A program made the position numbers and the translations under genes. The notes beneath the pieces are model-generated. The model did not search any database, had not been told where the DNA came from, and worked only from the letters and a program-made list of their open reading frames with translations. Of a stretch of DNA of 64,000 bases, positions 9,145 to 18,098 are shown piece by piece. Source of the stretch: Litoreibacter meonggei (lineage in GTDB: Bacteria > Pseudomonadota > Alphaproteobacteria > Rhodobacterales > Rhodobacteraceae). The stretch lies in assembly GCF_003663885.1 (NCBI RefSeq), contig NZ_RCCE01000003.1, positions 421,501-485,500 on the forward strand, given 5' to 3'. Each line of letters starts with the position of its first letter. Within the stretch, counting starts at the first letter, position 1.

Positions 9145-10451
9145 TTGGGCATCTCGCCTTTGAACTCGATGACACGGTGCGGATAAGGGATCTGAATTCC
9201 GTTGTCTTTCAGCGCGTTCCAGATGCGGAACAACACATCAGATGTGTATTTATGCCGCCCGTCGTCAATTCCGTTCACCCAGAACTCCACCGAAAAATCT
9301 ATCCCGCTATCGCCAAACCCACGCAGCTCGCAATCGGCGGGGTATGGCTCCAGCAATACGTCTGGGTGCGCCTGCACCGCGGCCTCGACAATCGCGGGGA
9401 CGGTATTGATATCGGTATCATAAGATACAGAAAATTCCGCCTCATACCGGTTAGCCGATCCTTGATCTGAATAGTTGACGACACGGGTGACAATGAAATC
9501 TTCGTTGGGCACGACAATCCATCTACCGTCGTAGGTCTCCAGGATGATCGCCCGAGCAGTCATCTTTACGATGGTGCCGGCTTCACCTCCGTCAAGCTCT
9601 ACGAAGTCGCCCACGGTGGCTTGGCCTTCCAGTAGCAAGATGACGCCCGATATGAAGTTGGAGGCGATCTTTTGCAGGCCAAAACCAAGACCAACACCGA
9701 TAGCACCGCCCAACACGGCAAGACTGCCGAGGCTGATCCCCATGATGTTCATCAACAGCAGGAACGCGGCGCCAAAGATCATGATCTCGACGGCTTTCAC
9801 CGCAAGTTGCCGCGTCGCAGGGCGCAGCTCTTTCTGGTTTCCGATCATCGCCGCGCTTTGGTCGTTTGACCAACGCCCTAGCCAGAACAACAGCGAGCCA
9901 GCAATCAGCCCCCGTACCAGCGCCATGAGCGAGAAGCGGATGTTCCCGATTCCAACCTGGAACTCCGTGAGCGCCACCGTAGCGGTATCCAACAGACCCA
10001 GCGCATATAGCGCCGCTATCGGGATCAGGATGAATTTACCAAGTAGTTTCAGGAACGGATCAGTGATGATCCGCTGCACAAGGATTCGCGCTGCAAGAAA
10101 CAGAAATACACGCTTTCCGAACGCGATGACCGCGCCACTATCGAATAGCGACCGGACGACCTGCTCGCCTACGGCGGTAAAGACGTAGGCCAACAGTGGC
10201 AGCATGAGCGGCAGGAACCGAAGAACAAAGCGTCGTGCCGTTGTGATGATGCCTTGGGACTCTTCTGCAGGTGTTAAAAGCGCACGCAGCATTTTGTTCA
10301 AACGTCGGCTTAGAAGCCACGCCAGTCCGAACGCGGCAACCAGCAGTGCGAACTGGGACCAGGCGGCCGGACTCGTAAGCCAACTCAGCGCCAGCTCCCA
10401 GCCCTGTTCGCCATAGCCTAGCATCTTCTGAATAAATGGATTGTTTTCCAT
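9141..10451 (-). CDS. MscS-family mechanosensitive ion channel
   Basis: The start is put at ATG 10451 (MENNPFIQKML); a start 24 bp earlier is possible. The 436-residue protein has several N-terminal hydrophobic helices, then the MscS core. The pore helix is GSLAVLGGAIGVGLGFGLQKIASNFISGVILLLEGQ, and the beta domain holds VGDFVELDGGEAGTIVKMTARA and WIVVPNEDFI. The C-terminal cytoplasmic vestibule ends in FKGEMPK. It should sit in the inner membrane and release solutes on hypo-osmotic shock. It is larger than E. coli MscS because of extra N-terminal helices. Confidence 0.92.
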   Translation of the reverse strand: MENNPFIQKMLGYGEQGWELALSWLTSPAAWSQFALLVAAFGLAWLLSRRLNKMLRALLTPAEESQGIITTARRFVLRFLPLMLPLLAYVFTAVGEQVVRSLFDSGAVIAFGKRVFLFLAARILVQRIITDPFLKLLGKFILIPIAALYALGLLDTATVALTEFQVGIGNIRFSLMALVRGLIAGSLLFWLGRWSNDQSAAMIGNQKELRPATRQLAVKAVEIMIFGAAFLLLMNIMGISLGSLAVLGGAIGVGLGFGLQKIASNFISGVILLLEGQATVGDFVELDGGEAGTIVKMTARAIILETYDGRWIVVPNEDFIVTRVVNYSDQGSANRYEAEFSVSYDTDINTVPAIVEAAVQAHPDVLLEPYPADCELRGFGDSGIDFSVEFWVNGIDDGRHKYTSDVLFRIWNALKDNGIQIPYPHRVIEFKGEMPK

Positions 10452-10565
10452 CGCATGCACCTCTGGTCGTCGCACCTTGTTGGGTAATCTCTAGTCGGTC
10501 ACCAACAGCAAAGGAAGCCCTACGAAGACGCGATGCCTTAGTTGGGAAGTCATCGCGCGGTGCGC

Positions 10566-11177
10566 CTAGCCAAGCATCGCCTTGATCCTAGCCGCATGCG
10601 CTGGCGTGGCTGCCACGACATCGTCCGCCAACGACTTTGCGGCATCAATTAGATCGTCGGCTTCTACTATGCGGTCGATCAAACCCCATTGCAGAGCCTC
10701 TTTTGCCTCAATCTTCTGGCCCGCCATCAAGATCATCTTGGCCCTTGCTGGACCAACGAGTGCACTTAGACGCGGCGGATCAGAAGGTTGCGGAAGAAAG
10801 CCAAGTTTCATTACCGGATAGAAAAATTTCGCCGTTGGGACACAAATGCGCAGATCGCAAGCCAACGCCATACCCGTGGCTCCGCCAGCCAGGGTGCCGT
10901 TTAACGCCGCAATGCTGAGGCCGGGAAAATCGGCGATTGCCTTTGATAGACGTTCCCAAATCGGATCGGTGGCCAAACCGGCCTTAGCGGCCTCCAGATC
11001 AGCGCCGGCACTGAACACTTTGCCTTCGCCTGTCAGAACAATGGCTTGCGCCTGCCCTGCCGCTGTTTCGACCGAGACTGCCAAGTCTTCCAGCATACCG
11101 CGTGTCAGCGAATTCGCCTTGTCCGGCCGGTTGATCTTGATAATCCAGATCGCGTCGTCCTTACGAAGCTCAATCAT
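10566..11177 (-). CDS. Short enoyl-CoA hydratase/isomerase family protein
   Basis: A 203-residue crotonase-fold protein that starts MIELRKDDAIWIIKINRPDKANSL. The CoA-binding and oxyanion segments are visible: KVFSAGADLEA (first NH donor) and AALNGTLAGGATGMALACDLRI (second). LPQPSDPPRLSALVG and EALQWGLIDRIVEADDL follow. It is shorter than the usual ~260 residues because the C-terminal helices are trimmed. The GLP-type acid pair is not obvious, so hydratase activity is not certain; an isomerase or hydrolase is possible. The ATG overlaps the SDR stop (ATGA), so the two genes are coupled. The frame stays open further upstream inside the SDR gene, but the crotonase fold begins at this ATG. Confidence 0.85.
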   Translation of the reverse strand: MIELRKDDAIWIIKINRPDKANSLTRGMLEDLAVSVETAAGQAQAIVLTGEGKVFSAGADLEAAKAGLATDPIWERLSKAIADFPGLSIAALNGTLAGGATGMALACDLRICVPTAKFFYPVMKLGFLPQPSDPPRLSALVGPARAKMILMAGQKIEAKEALQWGLIDRIVEADDLIDAAKSLADDVVAATPAHAARIKAMLG

Positions 11178-11929
11178 TCGCCAAGGCCCAACTGATTGCG
11201 GATATCCTCGTTTCGCAGCGAAATTTCCTCGCCCAGATGCGCGTCGGCATCGGCCCCGCACATCCAGAGTAGCGCCTTCGCGGGCCAATCGGCTGGAATA
11301 TGGACGGACGGGTCCAACTCGCTGACCGGGTTAATACCGCTGGCTTTTATCTTGACTTGCATGTCAGTCGCGACCGTCCCCGGGGAAAGCCCCATGACGC
11401 GGATACCCGCATGGCTATGCTCTTTGTGGATGCAGCGCGTCAGCATGGCCGCTCCGGCCTTGGATGAGCAATAGGCGCTCCACCCTTCCAAGGGGCCGTG
11501 CGCAGCGCCAGAACTGATGTTCAAGATCGTGCCATACCCTTTGGCGATCATCGTCGGCAAGGTGGCTCTTACGCCATAATAGACACCTTTCAAATTCACA
11601 TCTATGAGTCTGCCCCATTCCTCTGGGTCGCTATCTTCCAGACGCGCTATAGGGTCGATCAGGCCAGCATTGTTGACCAGAATGTCGATACGGCCAGTTT
11701 GCTCCAGCGCTACGCTCACAGCCTTGGTCCAGTGGTCGTAGTTAGCAACATCAGACGTGCAGACAATTGCTTGCGCCCCTATTTCAGCCGCCAGAACCTC
11801 CAGATCACGAACGCTGCGGGCGAGCAGAACAACCTGCGCCCCGGCCGCTGCCATGGCACGTGCAGTATCAGCCCCGATACCCCTGCTTGCACCCGTTATC
11901 AGCGCAGTTTTCCCCGTAAGATCAACCAT
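11174..11929 (-). CDS. SDR-family oxidoreductase
   Basis: A classical 251-residue short-chain dehydrogenase. The NAD(P) motif TGASRGIGADTARAMAAAGAQVV is at residues 12-34, the NNAG motif (ILVNNAGLIDP) at about 85, and the catalytic Ser and YxxxK are in ISSGAAHGPLEGWSAYCSSKAG. SPGTVATDMQ follows. It reduces or oxidises an unknown carbonyl or alcohol. With the overlapping crotonase-like gene it forms a two-gene acyl-metabolism operon. The 128 bp to the divergent pmbA probably hold both promoters. Confidence 0.9.
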   Translation of the reverse strand: MVDLTGKTALITGASRGIGADTARAMAAAGAQVVLLARSVRDLEVLAAEIGAQAIVCTSDVANYDHWTKAVSVALEQTGRIDILVNNAGLIDPIARLEDSDPEEWGRLIDVNLKGVYYGVRATLPTMIAKGYGTILNISSGAAHGPLEGWSAYCSSKAGAAMLTRCIHKEHSHAGIRVMGLSPGTVATDMQVKIKASGINPVSELDPSVHIPADWPAKALLWMCGADADAHLGEEISLRNEDIRNQLGLGE

Positions 11930-12057
11930 GACTACTCCATCAACTTTCGCTCTATGTGACCCGTGCGCTATAACAGTTGCAAGCAGTCGTTACCCAAGTC
12001 GCCTTGCAAGCGGCGATCCATGAGACTACCTCCAACCATACACCACCGGAGCCACCT

Positions 12058-13404
12058 ATGTCCCAAGATCTGTCCGCCCTAACCGACCGCATGCTTGAAG
12101 CCGCCCGCAAAGCTGGTGCCGAGAGCGCTGACGCGATGGCGGTTGATGGCACGTCCGTTTCCATCGACGTGCTAGATGGAAAGCTGGAACATGCCGAGCG
12201 ATCCGAAGGCGTCGACATCGGCCTGCGCGTCTTGATTGGGCAACGGCAAGCAGTCGTGTCCTCGTCGCTTTTTGATGATGCGACTTTAACCACGATGGCC
12301 GAGCGTGCAGTCGCGATGGCCAACGAAGCCCCCGAAGACCCGTATATCGGTCTGGCAGACCCGACGCAGTTGGCCAACGATTGGGACGTGGGCACGCTAG
12401 AACTTTACGACACCACCCCTGAACCCAAGGCGGCAGAGTTGGAAGACGACGCCAAGCGGGCCGAGGCGACGGCCTTGGCACATGACGGTATCAGTCAGGT
12501 GCAATCCGCTTCTGCGGGTTATGGACAACGACGCATCCACCTTGCCACGTCCAACGGCTTTTCCGGTGGCTACCAGCGATCAAGCCGCAGTCTGTCTTGC
12601 GTAGCTATTGCCGGTGAGGGCAGCGCTATGGAGCGAGACTACTATGGCGAAAGCCGGATTTTTCAAAGTGAGTTGCCCGGCGCAGAGGAAGTCGGTCGCA
12701 TTGCCGCAGAACGCACGCTAGCGCGTGCGGGTGCGCGCCGCCCGAAAACCGGGTCTTACCCTGTAATCTTCGACGAGCGCATCGCGTCCTCGTTAGTCGG
12801 ACACCTGCTAGCGGCGTCAAACGGATCGATGATCGCACGCGGCTCCTCTTGGTTGGCCGGCAAGCTCGGAGAGCAAATCCTTCCTGCCGGCCTGTCGATC
12901 ACCGAGAACCCGCACCGGCCGCGCATCTCCGGCTCTAAACCATTTGACGGCGAGGGCCTTGCCACCAAACAACGCGACATCGTGCGTGACGGGGTGCTTC
13001 AGGGATGGACGCTCGACCTTGCCAACGCCCGCAAGCTGGGTATGGAAAGCACCGCTTCTGCATCGCGCGGAACGTCGGGGCCGCCTAGCCCAACAGTCTC
13101 TAACATTGCGCTTACGCAAGGGGATCGTAGCTTGCAGGAGTTGATGAAGGAGATGGGGACCGGACTCTGGATCACCTCGATGATTGGCTCCACGATCAAC
13201 CCCAACACCGGTGACTATTCACGCGGGGCCTCCGGTATCTGGGTAGAGAACGGCGAGCCGCAATATGCCATCAACGAATGCACGGTTGCTGGAAACTTGT
13301 TGGATGTGCTTCCCCGCATTCAACCCGCCAACGACGCCCGAACACATCTATCGCGTGTTGTTCCAAGCCTTCTGGTCGAAGGATTGACCCTTGCCGGCGA
13401 CTGA
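12058..13404 (+). CDS. pmbA: TldD/PmbA-family metalloprotease
   Basis: The start at ATG 12058 follows a CGGAG ribosome site and gives MSQDLSALTDRMLEAARKAGAESAD, the family N-terminus (448 residues). Further family segments are ASNGFSGGYQRSS, SLVGHLLAASNGSMIARGSSWLAGKLGEQI and the C-terminal NPNTGDYSRGASGIWVENGEPQYAINE. PmbA (TldE) pairs with TldD in the cytosol to degrade unfolded peptides and mature some peptides; the zinc site is in TldD. No tldD is in this window, as is usual for Rhodobacterales. The first 27 codons of the open frame upstream lack family similarity. Confidence 0.9.
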   Translation: MSQDLSALTDRMLEAARKAGAESADAMAVDGTSVSIDVLDGKLEHAERSEGVDIGLRVLIGQRQAVVSSSLFDDATLTTMAERAVAMANEAPEDPYIGLADPTQLANDWDVGTLELYDTTPEPKAAELEDDAKRAEATALAHDGISQVQSASAGYGQRRIHLATSNGFSGGYQRSSRSLSCVAIAGEGSAMERDYYGESRIFQSELPGAEEVGRIAAERTLARAGARRPKTGSYPVIFDERIASSLVGHLLAASNGSMIARGSSWLAGKLGEQILPAGLSITENPHRPRISGSKPFDGEGLATKQRDIVRDGVLQGWTLDLANARKLGMESTASASRGTSGPPSPTVSNIALTQGDRSLQELMKEMGTGLWITSMIGSTINPNTGDYSRGASGIWVENGEPQYAINECTVAGNLLDVLPRIQPANDARTHLSRVVPSLLVEGLTLAGD

Positions 13405-14179
13405 TGATTTACAGCTGCTAATCGACGCGGCCTACGCAAGCGGCGATATCGCGCGAAAGCACTTCAACGCGTCGCCAGAGGTTTGGGACAAGCCGGGGAA
13501 TGCCGGACCTGTGACCGAGGCCGACTTAGCCATCGATGATATGCTGAGAACCGACTTGCTAGCTGCCCGAGCAACTTACGGATGGCTGTCCGAGGAAACT
13601 GAGGACGATAGCGCACGGTTGTCGCGAGAGCGGGTTTTCATCGTCGACCCGATTGACGGCACTCGTGCCTTTATCGCGGGTGAGCGGCATTTCTCCCACT
13701 CACTCGCTATCGCAGAGAATGGACGGGTGACGACCGCAGTGGTGTATGTCCCGATGTTGGACATGCTTTTCGCGGCAACCGAAGCCGGTAAATCGACCCT
13801 AAACGGTGCAAAAATAACTACGTCAGCACAGCTAGATCTGGATGGCGCGACCCTCCTCGCGACCAAACCGAACATGCGACCAGAACACTGGATTGGTGGT
13901 GTTCCCGCTGTGCAACGCAAGTTCCGGCCGTCGCTAGCGTACCGCCTTTGCTTAGTCGCACAGGGCCGCTACGACGCGATGCTAACGTTGCGCGACTGTT
14001 GGGAATGGGACATCGCAGCAGGCGACCTTATCGTGCGGCAGGCAGGTGGAACCGTCACCGACCGCCATGACAGTCCGCTTGCATTTAACAACCCACATCC
14101 CAAGACCAAAGGTTGCCATGCAGCCGGTCCACCGATGCATAAGGCATTGCAAGCCCGCATTCGCCAGCCAGAGCAGTAA
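13391..14179 (+). CDS. Inositol monophosphatase/CysQ-family phosphatase
   Basis: A 262-residue Mg-dependent, Li-sensitive phosphatase-fold protein. Metal-binding motifs are LSEETEDD (about 74-81), DPIDGTRAFI (about 90-99) and WEWDIAAGDLIVRQAGG (about 205-221). The DPIDGTRAF form is nearer to CysQ (3',5'-bisphosphate nucleotidase) than to SuhB, but the substrate remains open. The start is TTG at 13391, overlapping the pmbA stop by 14 bp, so it belongs to that operon. A second IMPase-family gene lies at 25150-25944. Confidence 0.87.
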   Translation: MPATDDLQLLIDAAYASGDIARKHFNASPEVWDKPGNAGPVTEADLAIDDMLRTDLLAARATYGWLSEETEDDSARLSRERVFIVDPIDGTRAFIAGERHFSHSLAIAENGRVTTAVVYVPMLDMLFAATEAGKSTLNGAKITTSAQLDLDGATLLATKPNMRPEHWIGGVPAVQRKFRPSLAYRLCLVAQGRYDAMLTLRDCWEWDIAAGDLIVRQAGGTVTDRHDSPLAFNNPHPKTKGCHAAGPPMHKALQARIRQPEQ

Positions 14180-14250
14180 TAAGCCCCTGTCGCAACCCTG
14201 ACCCATGGCCTATTGTCGGCGCAAACCATAGCAACACCGGAGCCTTTCCT

Positions 14251-14496
14251 ATGACCCAGCGCCTGCACCTCGTCTTTGGCGGCGAGCTTGTCGATCCAAC
14301 CAAAAACGCGTTCAAAGACGTCGACGACATCCATATCGTAGGAATGTATCCTGACTATGCCACCGCCTACGACGCGTGGAAGTCAGAGGCGCAGAAAACT
14401 GTAGACAATGCGCATATGCGGTACTTCATCGCGCATATCCACCGCCTGCGCGACGAAAAGGTCGAGGCGTCACCGACCGAAGAACTCGACAGCTAA
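14251..14496 (+). CDS. DUF4170 protein
   Basis: A small soluble 81-residue protein (MTQRLHLVFGGELVDPTKNAF, then DIHIVGMYPDYATAYDAWKS and AHMRYFIAHIHRL). It is conserved in Alphaproteobacteria at exactly this place, upstream of waaA, as DUF4170. No function is known; the position in the LPS-core operon suggests a link with Kdo transfer or lipid A. There is no signal peptide or membrane helix. Confidence 0.8.
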   Translation: MTQRLHLVFGGELVDPTKNAFKDVDDIHIVGMYPDYATAYDAWKSEAQKTVDNAHMRYFIAHIHRLRDEKVEASPTEELDS

Positions 14497-14517
14497 CGCA
14501 ACTGCGTAGGTCTCGCG

Positions 14518-15810
14518 ATGGCATTTTCCCCAATGCTGGCACTTTATCTGACGGCCTCTCGCTGGATGGTTCCGCTTGCCAATCGCAAACTGGAATCCCG
14601 TTTGGCCGAAGGGAAAGAAGACCCTGACCGCATCAACGAGCGGCGTGGTATTGCCTCGCAACCACGCCCTCGTGGAGAGCTCGTTTGGTTTCATGCGGCG
14701 TCGGTCGGTGAATCGCTTTCAGTACTGGACCTCATAGAGTCGCTCATCGACGAGCGACCCGATCTAAACGTCCTTATCACGACTGGCACGCGCAGCTCGG
14801 CTGACCTGTTGGAATCGCGACTTCCTGACCAGACAATTCACCAATTTGTCCCATTAGATGCCCGTGAGTATGTCAGAACATTTCTCGACCACTGGAAGCC
14901 TGACGTTGCGGTGTGGACAGAAAGCGAGTTTTGGCCCTCACTCATCCATGAGACCAGCGCCCGCGGGATCGCGATGATTTCCCTCAATACCCGCATGTCA
15001 CACGACTCCTACAAGAAATGGCTTTGGTTTCGCGGCGCCGCGAGCGCGCTGCTTGGAAAGTTCAATCTGTTTCTGGCGCAAGACAGGATTACAGCGAAGC
15101 ACCTACAACGCCTTGGCATCCCATCCGATCGGGTGCGCATTAACGGTTCTCTCAAAGAAAGCAGCGGTGCGCTGCCGCACGACGAAAAAGAGCGTGAGGC
15201 GATCTCCGCTGCTTTAGAAACGCGCCCGGTCTGGCTCGCGGCGTCCACCCATCCTGGAGAGGATGAAATTGCGGCGGAAGCGCAGCGCATTGCCCGCCGC
15301 ACCGCCCCGCGGCTGCTGCTTATCATCGCCCCTAGACATCCAGAGCGAGGGCCAGAGATTGCCGAAATGTTGCGCAAGTCCGGTTGGCGCGTGGCCCTGC
15401 GCTCCGAAGGGGTGCAGCCTGATGCCGTAATCGATATCTATATTGCAGATACGCTTGGTGAGATGGGCCTCTGGTACCGAATTGCCCCGCTTAACTTCCT
15501 TGGTGGGTCGCTGGTCGAGATTGGGGGGCACAACCCCTACGAGCCCGCCGCGTTGGGCTCTGCAATTCTGCACGGCCCACATATTGAGAATGCGAAAGAC
15601 ATTTATGAGCGCCTCGATGAATCGGGCGGCGCACGGCTGGTCAATGACTCCCGTAGTCTGGGCGACGCTGTGATTGAGTTGCTGGAACCCCACAGGTCCG
15701 CCGCAATGGCTCATGCAGCTTGGGAAATCAGCAGCCAAGGTGCGCAAGCCGCGGAAACCGCCTTCGTCGAAATCAACGCCGCCCTTGACCGCGTCGCAAA
15801 GGGGGACTGA
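14518..15810 (+). CDS. waaA: 3-deoxy-D-manno-octulosonic acid (Kdo) transferase
   Basis: A 430-residue GT30-family glycosyltransferase that transfers Kdo from CMP-Kdo to lipid IVA at the inner face of the inner membrane. It has an N-terminal membrane anchor (ALYLTASRWMVPLANRKLE). The family motifs are FHAASVGESLSVLDLIESL with the catalytic Glu, WTESEFWPSLI, and the nucleotide-site segment FLGGSLVEIGGHNPYEPAALG. Its stop overlaps the lpxK start by one base (TGATG), so the two are coupled. Confidence 0.95.
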   Translation: MAFSPMLALYLTASRWMVPLANRKLESRLAEGKEDPDRINERRGIASQPRPRGELVWFHAASVGESLSVLDLIESLIDERPDLNVLITTGTRSSADLLESRLPDQTIHQFVPLDAREYVRTFLDHWKPDVAVWTESEFWPSLIHETSARGIAMISLNTRMSHDSYKKWLWFRGAASALLGKFNLFLAQDRITAKHLQRLGIPSDRVRINGSLKESSGALPHDEKEREAISAALETRPVWLAASTHPGEDEIAAEAQRIARRTAPRLLLIIAPRHPERGPEIAEMLRKSGWRVALRSEGVQPDAVIDIYIADTLGEMGLWYRIAPLNFLGGSLVEIGGHNPYEPAALGSAILHGPHIENAKDIYERLDESGGARLVNDSRSLGDAVIELLEPHRSAAMAHAAWEISSQGAQAAETAFVEINAALDRVAKGD

Positions 15811-16787
15811 TGCAGCCTCCCCGATTTTGGCACCGACCGCCTGGATTATGGTCCACACTATTGTCGCCGCTGGGGGCACTCTACGCCGCCGGCACGGCAC
15901 GTCGTTTGGCTCAAGGACAACCGTCGAAGCAGAGTGTACCGGTAATCTGCATCGGCAACATTAACGCTGGCGGGACAGGAAAAACACCGACTGTCATTGC
16001 GCTTACCCAACGGCTGCAAGCCATGGGTCACACCCCGCATATCGTATCGCGCGGATACGGCGGCTCGGTGACGTCTGTTGTTCGGGTCGACGAACGCGCA
16101 CACAAAGCAGCCGACGTTGGCGACGAGCCACTGCTACTGGCGGCTTTCGCGCCGACATGGGTTTCACCTAACCGTGTTGATGGCGCGGAACTGGCCGTTC
16201 AAAACGGGGCTGACGCCATCATTCTGGATGACGGATTCCAAGACCCGGCGCTACACAAAGATCTGTCTGTGGTCGTCGTTGATGCCGCGCGCGGATTTGG
16301 TAATGGGAAGGTCATCCCCGCAGGCCCTTTACGGGAACCCATCGCCACAGGCCTTGCCCGTGCCGATTTGCTGCTGAGTATAGGCCCTAAAAAGGCGCAA
16401 AGTCGTTTTTTGGAGGCATGGGGAACGCCACCCTGTCCGCATCTAACAGGCCGCTTAACCCCGCTGCAATCTGGCATGGATTGGCAAGGGAGCCGTGTTC
16501 TCGCTTTTGCGGGCATTGGTCACCCGCAAAAATTCTTTGCGACAGTGCAAGAGCTGGGAGCGGATATCGTAAAGTCCGAGGCCCTTGAAGACCATCAACC
16601 CCTATCGCAAGCGCTGATGGTTAGGCTGGAGCATGAGGCGATGCTTCTTGGGGCCCAGTTGGTTACAACCGAAAAAGACGCAACGCGCTTGCCCGACGAA
16701 TTCCGTGCCAAGGTTCTGGCTGTGCCGGTCCGGTTGGAAATCGAGAATTGGTCAGCGCTTGACGCCGCGCTGACCAAGTTGTTCTAG
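15810..16787 (+). CDS. lpxK: Lipid A 4'-kinase (tetraacyldisaccharide kinase)
   Basis: A 325-residue kinase that phosphorylates the 4' position of the lipid A disaccharide. It has an N-terminal hydrophobic anchor (LWSTLLSPLGALYAAG), the P-loop GNINAGGTGKT at about residues 49-59, DDGFQDPALHKDLSVVVVDA with the catalytic Asp region, and TEKDATRLP near the C-terminus. Length is typical. It is the last gene of the DUF4170-waaA-lpxK operon and runs convergently into dsbA with a 3-bp gap. Confidence 0.95.
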   Translation: MQPPRFWHRPPGLWSTLLSPLGALYAAGTARRLAQGQPSKQSVPVICIGNINAGGTGKTPTVIALTQRLQAMGHTPHIVSRGYGGSVTSVVRVDERAHKAADVGDEPLLLAAFAPTWVSPNRVDGAELAVQNGADAIILDDGFQDPALHKDLSVVVVDAARGFGNGKVIPAGPLREPIATGLARADLLLSIGPKKAQSRFLEAWGTPPCPHLTGRLTPLQSGMDWQGSRVLAFAGIGHPQKFFATVQELGADIVKSEALEDHQPLSQALMVRLEHEAMLLGAQLVTTEKDATRLPDEFRAKVLAVPVRLEIENWSALDAALTKLF

Positions 16788-16790
16788 ATA

Positions 16791-17444
16791 TTACAGCTCG
16801 GCGTCGAGGATCTTTTTCAGATCATCATAGCTCATGTTTTCATGGAGCTTGCCGTTGATAACCAGCGACGGCGTGGAACGGATGCCATCCGCTTCTGCGT
16901 TCTTTTGGTAGACGGCGGTCAATGCCGCCGCTTTGTCGCCATCGGTCATACAAGCATCAAGCGTTGCGTCGTCAAGGCCCGCTTGCTTGCCAAACTTACG
17001 AAGATTGCCCGCGATCTGGGCAGGTTCGCCCTGCGCCCAGTCGCGTTGGTTCTCGAAAATCAGATCAGTGATCCCGAAATAGCGCATGCCGTCACCGCAA
17101 CGCGCAACCATGCCTGCCCAAAGGCCATAACGGTCGAAATAGACCTCACGAAACACGAACTTTACTTTGCCAGTGTCGACGTAGTCTTTCTTCAGTTGCT
17201 TGAAGACGTTTTTGTGGAAGGTCGCGCAGTGCGGACAGGTGAAGGACGCGTATTCAATCAACGTGATTGGGGCGTCGACGTCACCGATGACCATTTCCTT
17301 GACGCCAGAGGTGTCTACGTCACTGGTACTCGCCGTCTGTGCGTTCAAAGGCGTCACCGGCTCAGGGCTATTCCCCGTTAGCACGAAAGCGCCAAGGCCG
17401 ATGGCGAGGACGCCAACTATGGCAATCAGGATATTGCGGTTCAT
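16791..17444 (-). CDS. DsbA-family periplasmic thiol oxidoreductase
   Basis: The start at ATG 17444 gives an N-terminal membrane or signal segment (ILIAIVGVLAIGLGAFVLTG). The thioredoxin-fold domain holds the CPHC active site at about residue 69 (YASFTCPHCATFHKN) and the cis-Pro loop STPSLVING near the end. The protein has 217 residues and belongs to the DsbA/thioredoxin_4 group (DsbD-like or ScsC-like partners cannot be told apart here), so it handles disulfide exchange in the periplasm. It lies 16 bp after the DciA-like gene and is probably cotranscribed. Confidence 0.9.
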   Translation of the reverse strand: MNRNILIAIVGVLAIGLGAFVLTGNSPEPVTPLNAQTASTSDVDTSGVKEMVIGDVDAPITLIEYASFTCPHCATFHKNVFKQLKKDYVDTGKVKFVFREVYFDRYGLWAGMVARCGDGMRYFGITDLIFENQRDWAQGEPAQIAGNLRKFGKQAGLDDATLDACMTDGDKAAALTAVYQKNAEADGIRSTPSLVINGKLHENMSYDDLKKILDAEL

Positions 17445-17460
17445 CTGCTTATGTTCCTTC

Positions 17461-18015
17461 TCAGGTGTTCGTTTTGCGGGCCATAACATTTTGGCCAAGT
17501 TGTTCCAATGCGCGGCGCAGGCCGTCGCTTTCTACATCGCTAGCTAGTTCTTTACTGGCGGAAATCACGTGGGGCGCGGGAGGCGCTTTCTGCTTAGGGG
17601 CCGTATCGAACGACATCTGCCCCTCGCTGAACCCGACAGGCGCGGTTTGTGTCACCCGAACGCGGCTGATGGCGGAGTACCCATAGCAGGCATTCACCTT
17701 CTCGCGAATTTGCGGAAGCATCTGCTGTACTAGCGGCGCGCTGGAGCCCGTGCACAGCACGGTCAGGGTCGCGCCAAATCCTTCGCGACCATAGCCGACG
17801 TCCACCGGATGGGCCATGCGGGCAGTGTCGTCGCCGACAATTTCATTCCAGTGGGTCAAAAGGCGCATAACGGCAAAGCCGCGCTTCTCTCCCGCCCGAC
17901 GGATTTGCCCGTCGAGAAACCCGGACATCGCCGAAAACCCTTTCGAGCCGCGCCGACGGTGGGTCGGGCGACCCTTTGTGCTGGGCGCGGAATATGGCGT
18001 CTGCTTGCGAGTCAC
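17461..18015 (-). CDS. DUF721/DciA-like protein
   Basis: A basic 184-residue protein. The DUF721 domain (about residues 35-130) includes LLTHWNEIVGDDTARMAHPVDV and LTVLCTGSSAPLVQQMLPQIREKVNACYGYSAISRVRVTQT. DciA proteins help load the replicative helicase DnaB in bacteria without DnaC, so a role in replication initiation is likely. The C-terminal part is variable and low in complexity. It starts with GTG and is divergent from mutY by 83 bp. Confidence 0.82.
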   Translation of the reverse strand: MTRKQTPYSAPSTKGRPTHRRRGSKGFSAMSGFLDGQIRRAGEKRGFAVMRLLTHWNEIVGDDTARMAHPVDVGYGREGFGATLTVLCTGSSAPLVQQMLPQIREKVNACYGYSAISRVRVTQTAPVGFSEGQMSFDTAPKQKAPPAPHVISASKELASDVESDGLRRALEQLGQNVMARKTNT

Positions 18016-18098
18016 GTTTTTTGCCTTAGGTTGCGCCCATAACCTAACGCCTCACCTTCGCGGTGTCAGACAAAAGCGATCCAATAGGGGAATAAACT

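Noticed and set aside
15214-15900. 228-codon minus-strand frame across waaA and lpxK
   Set aside because: Both plus-strand genes are conserved and overlap by one base, leaving no room for an antisense gene.
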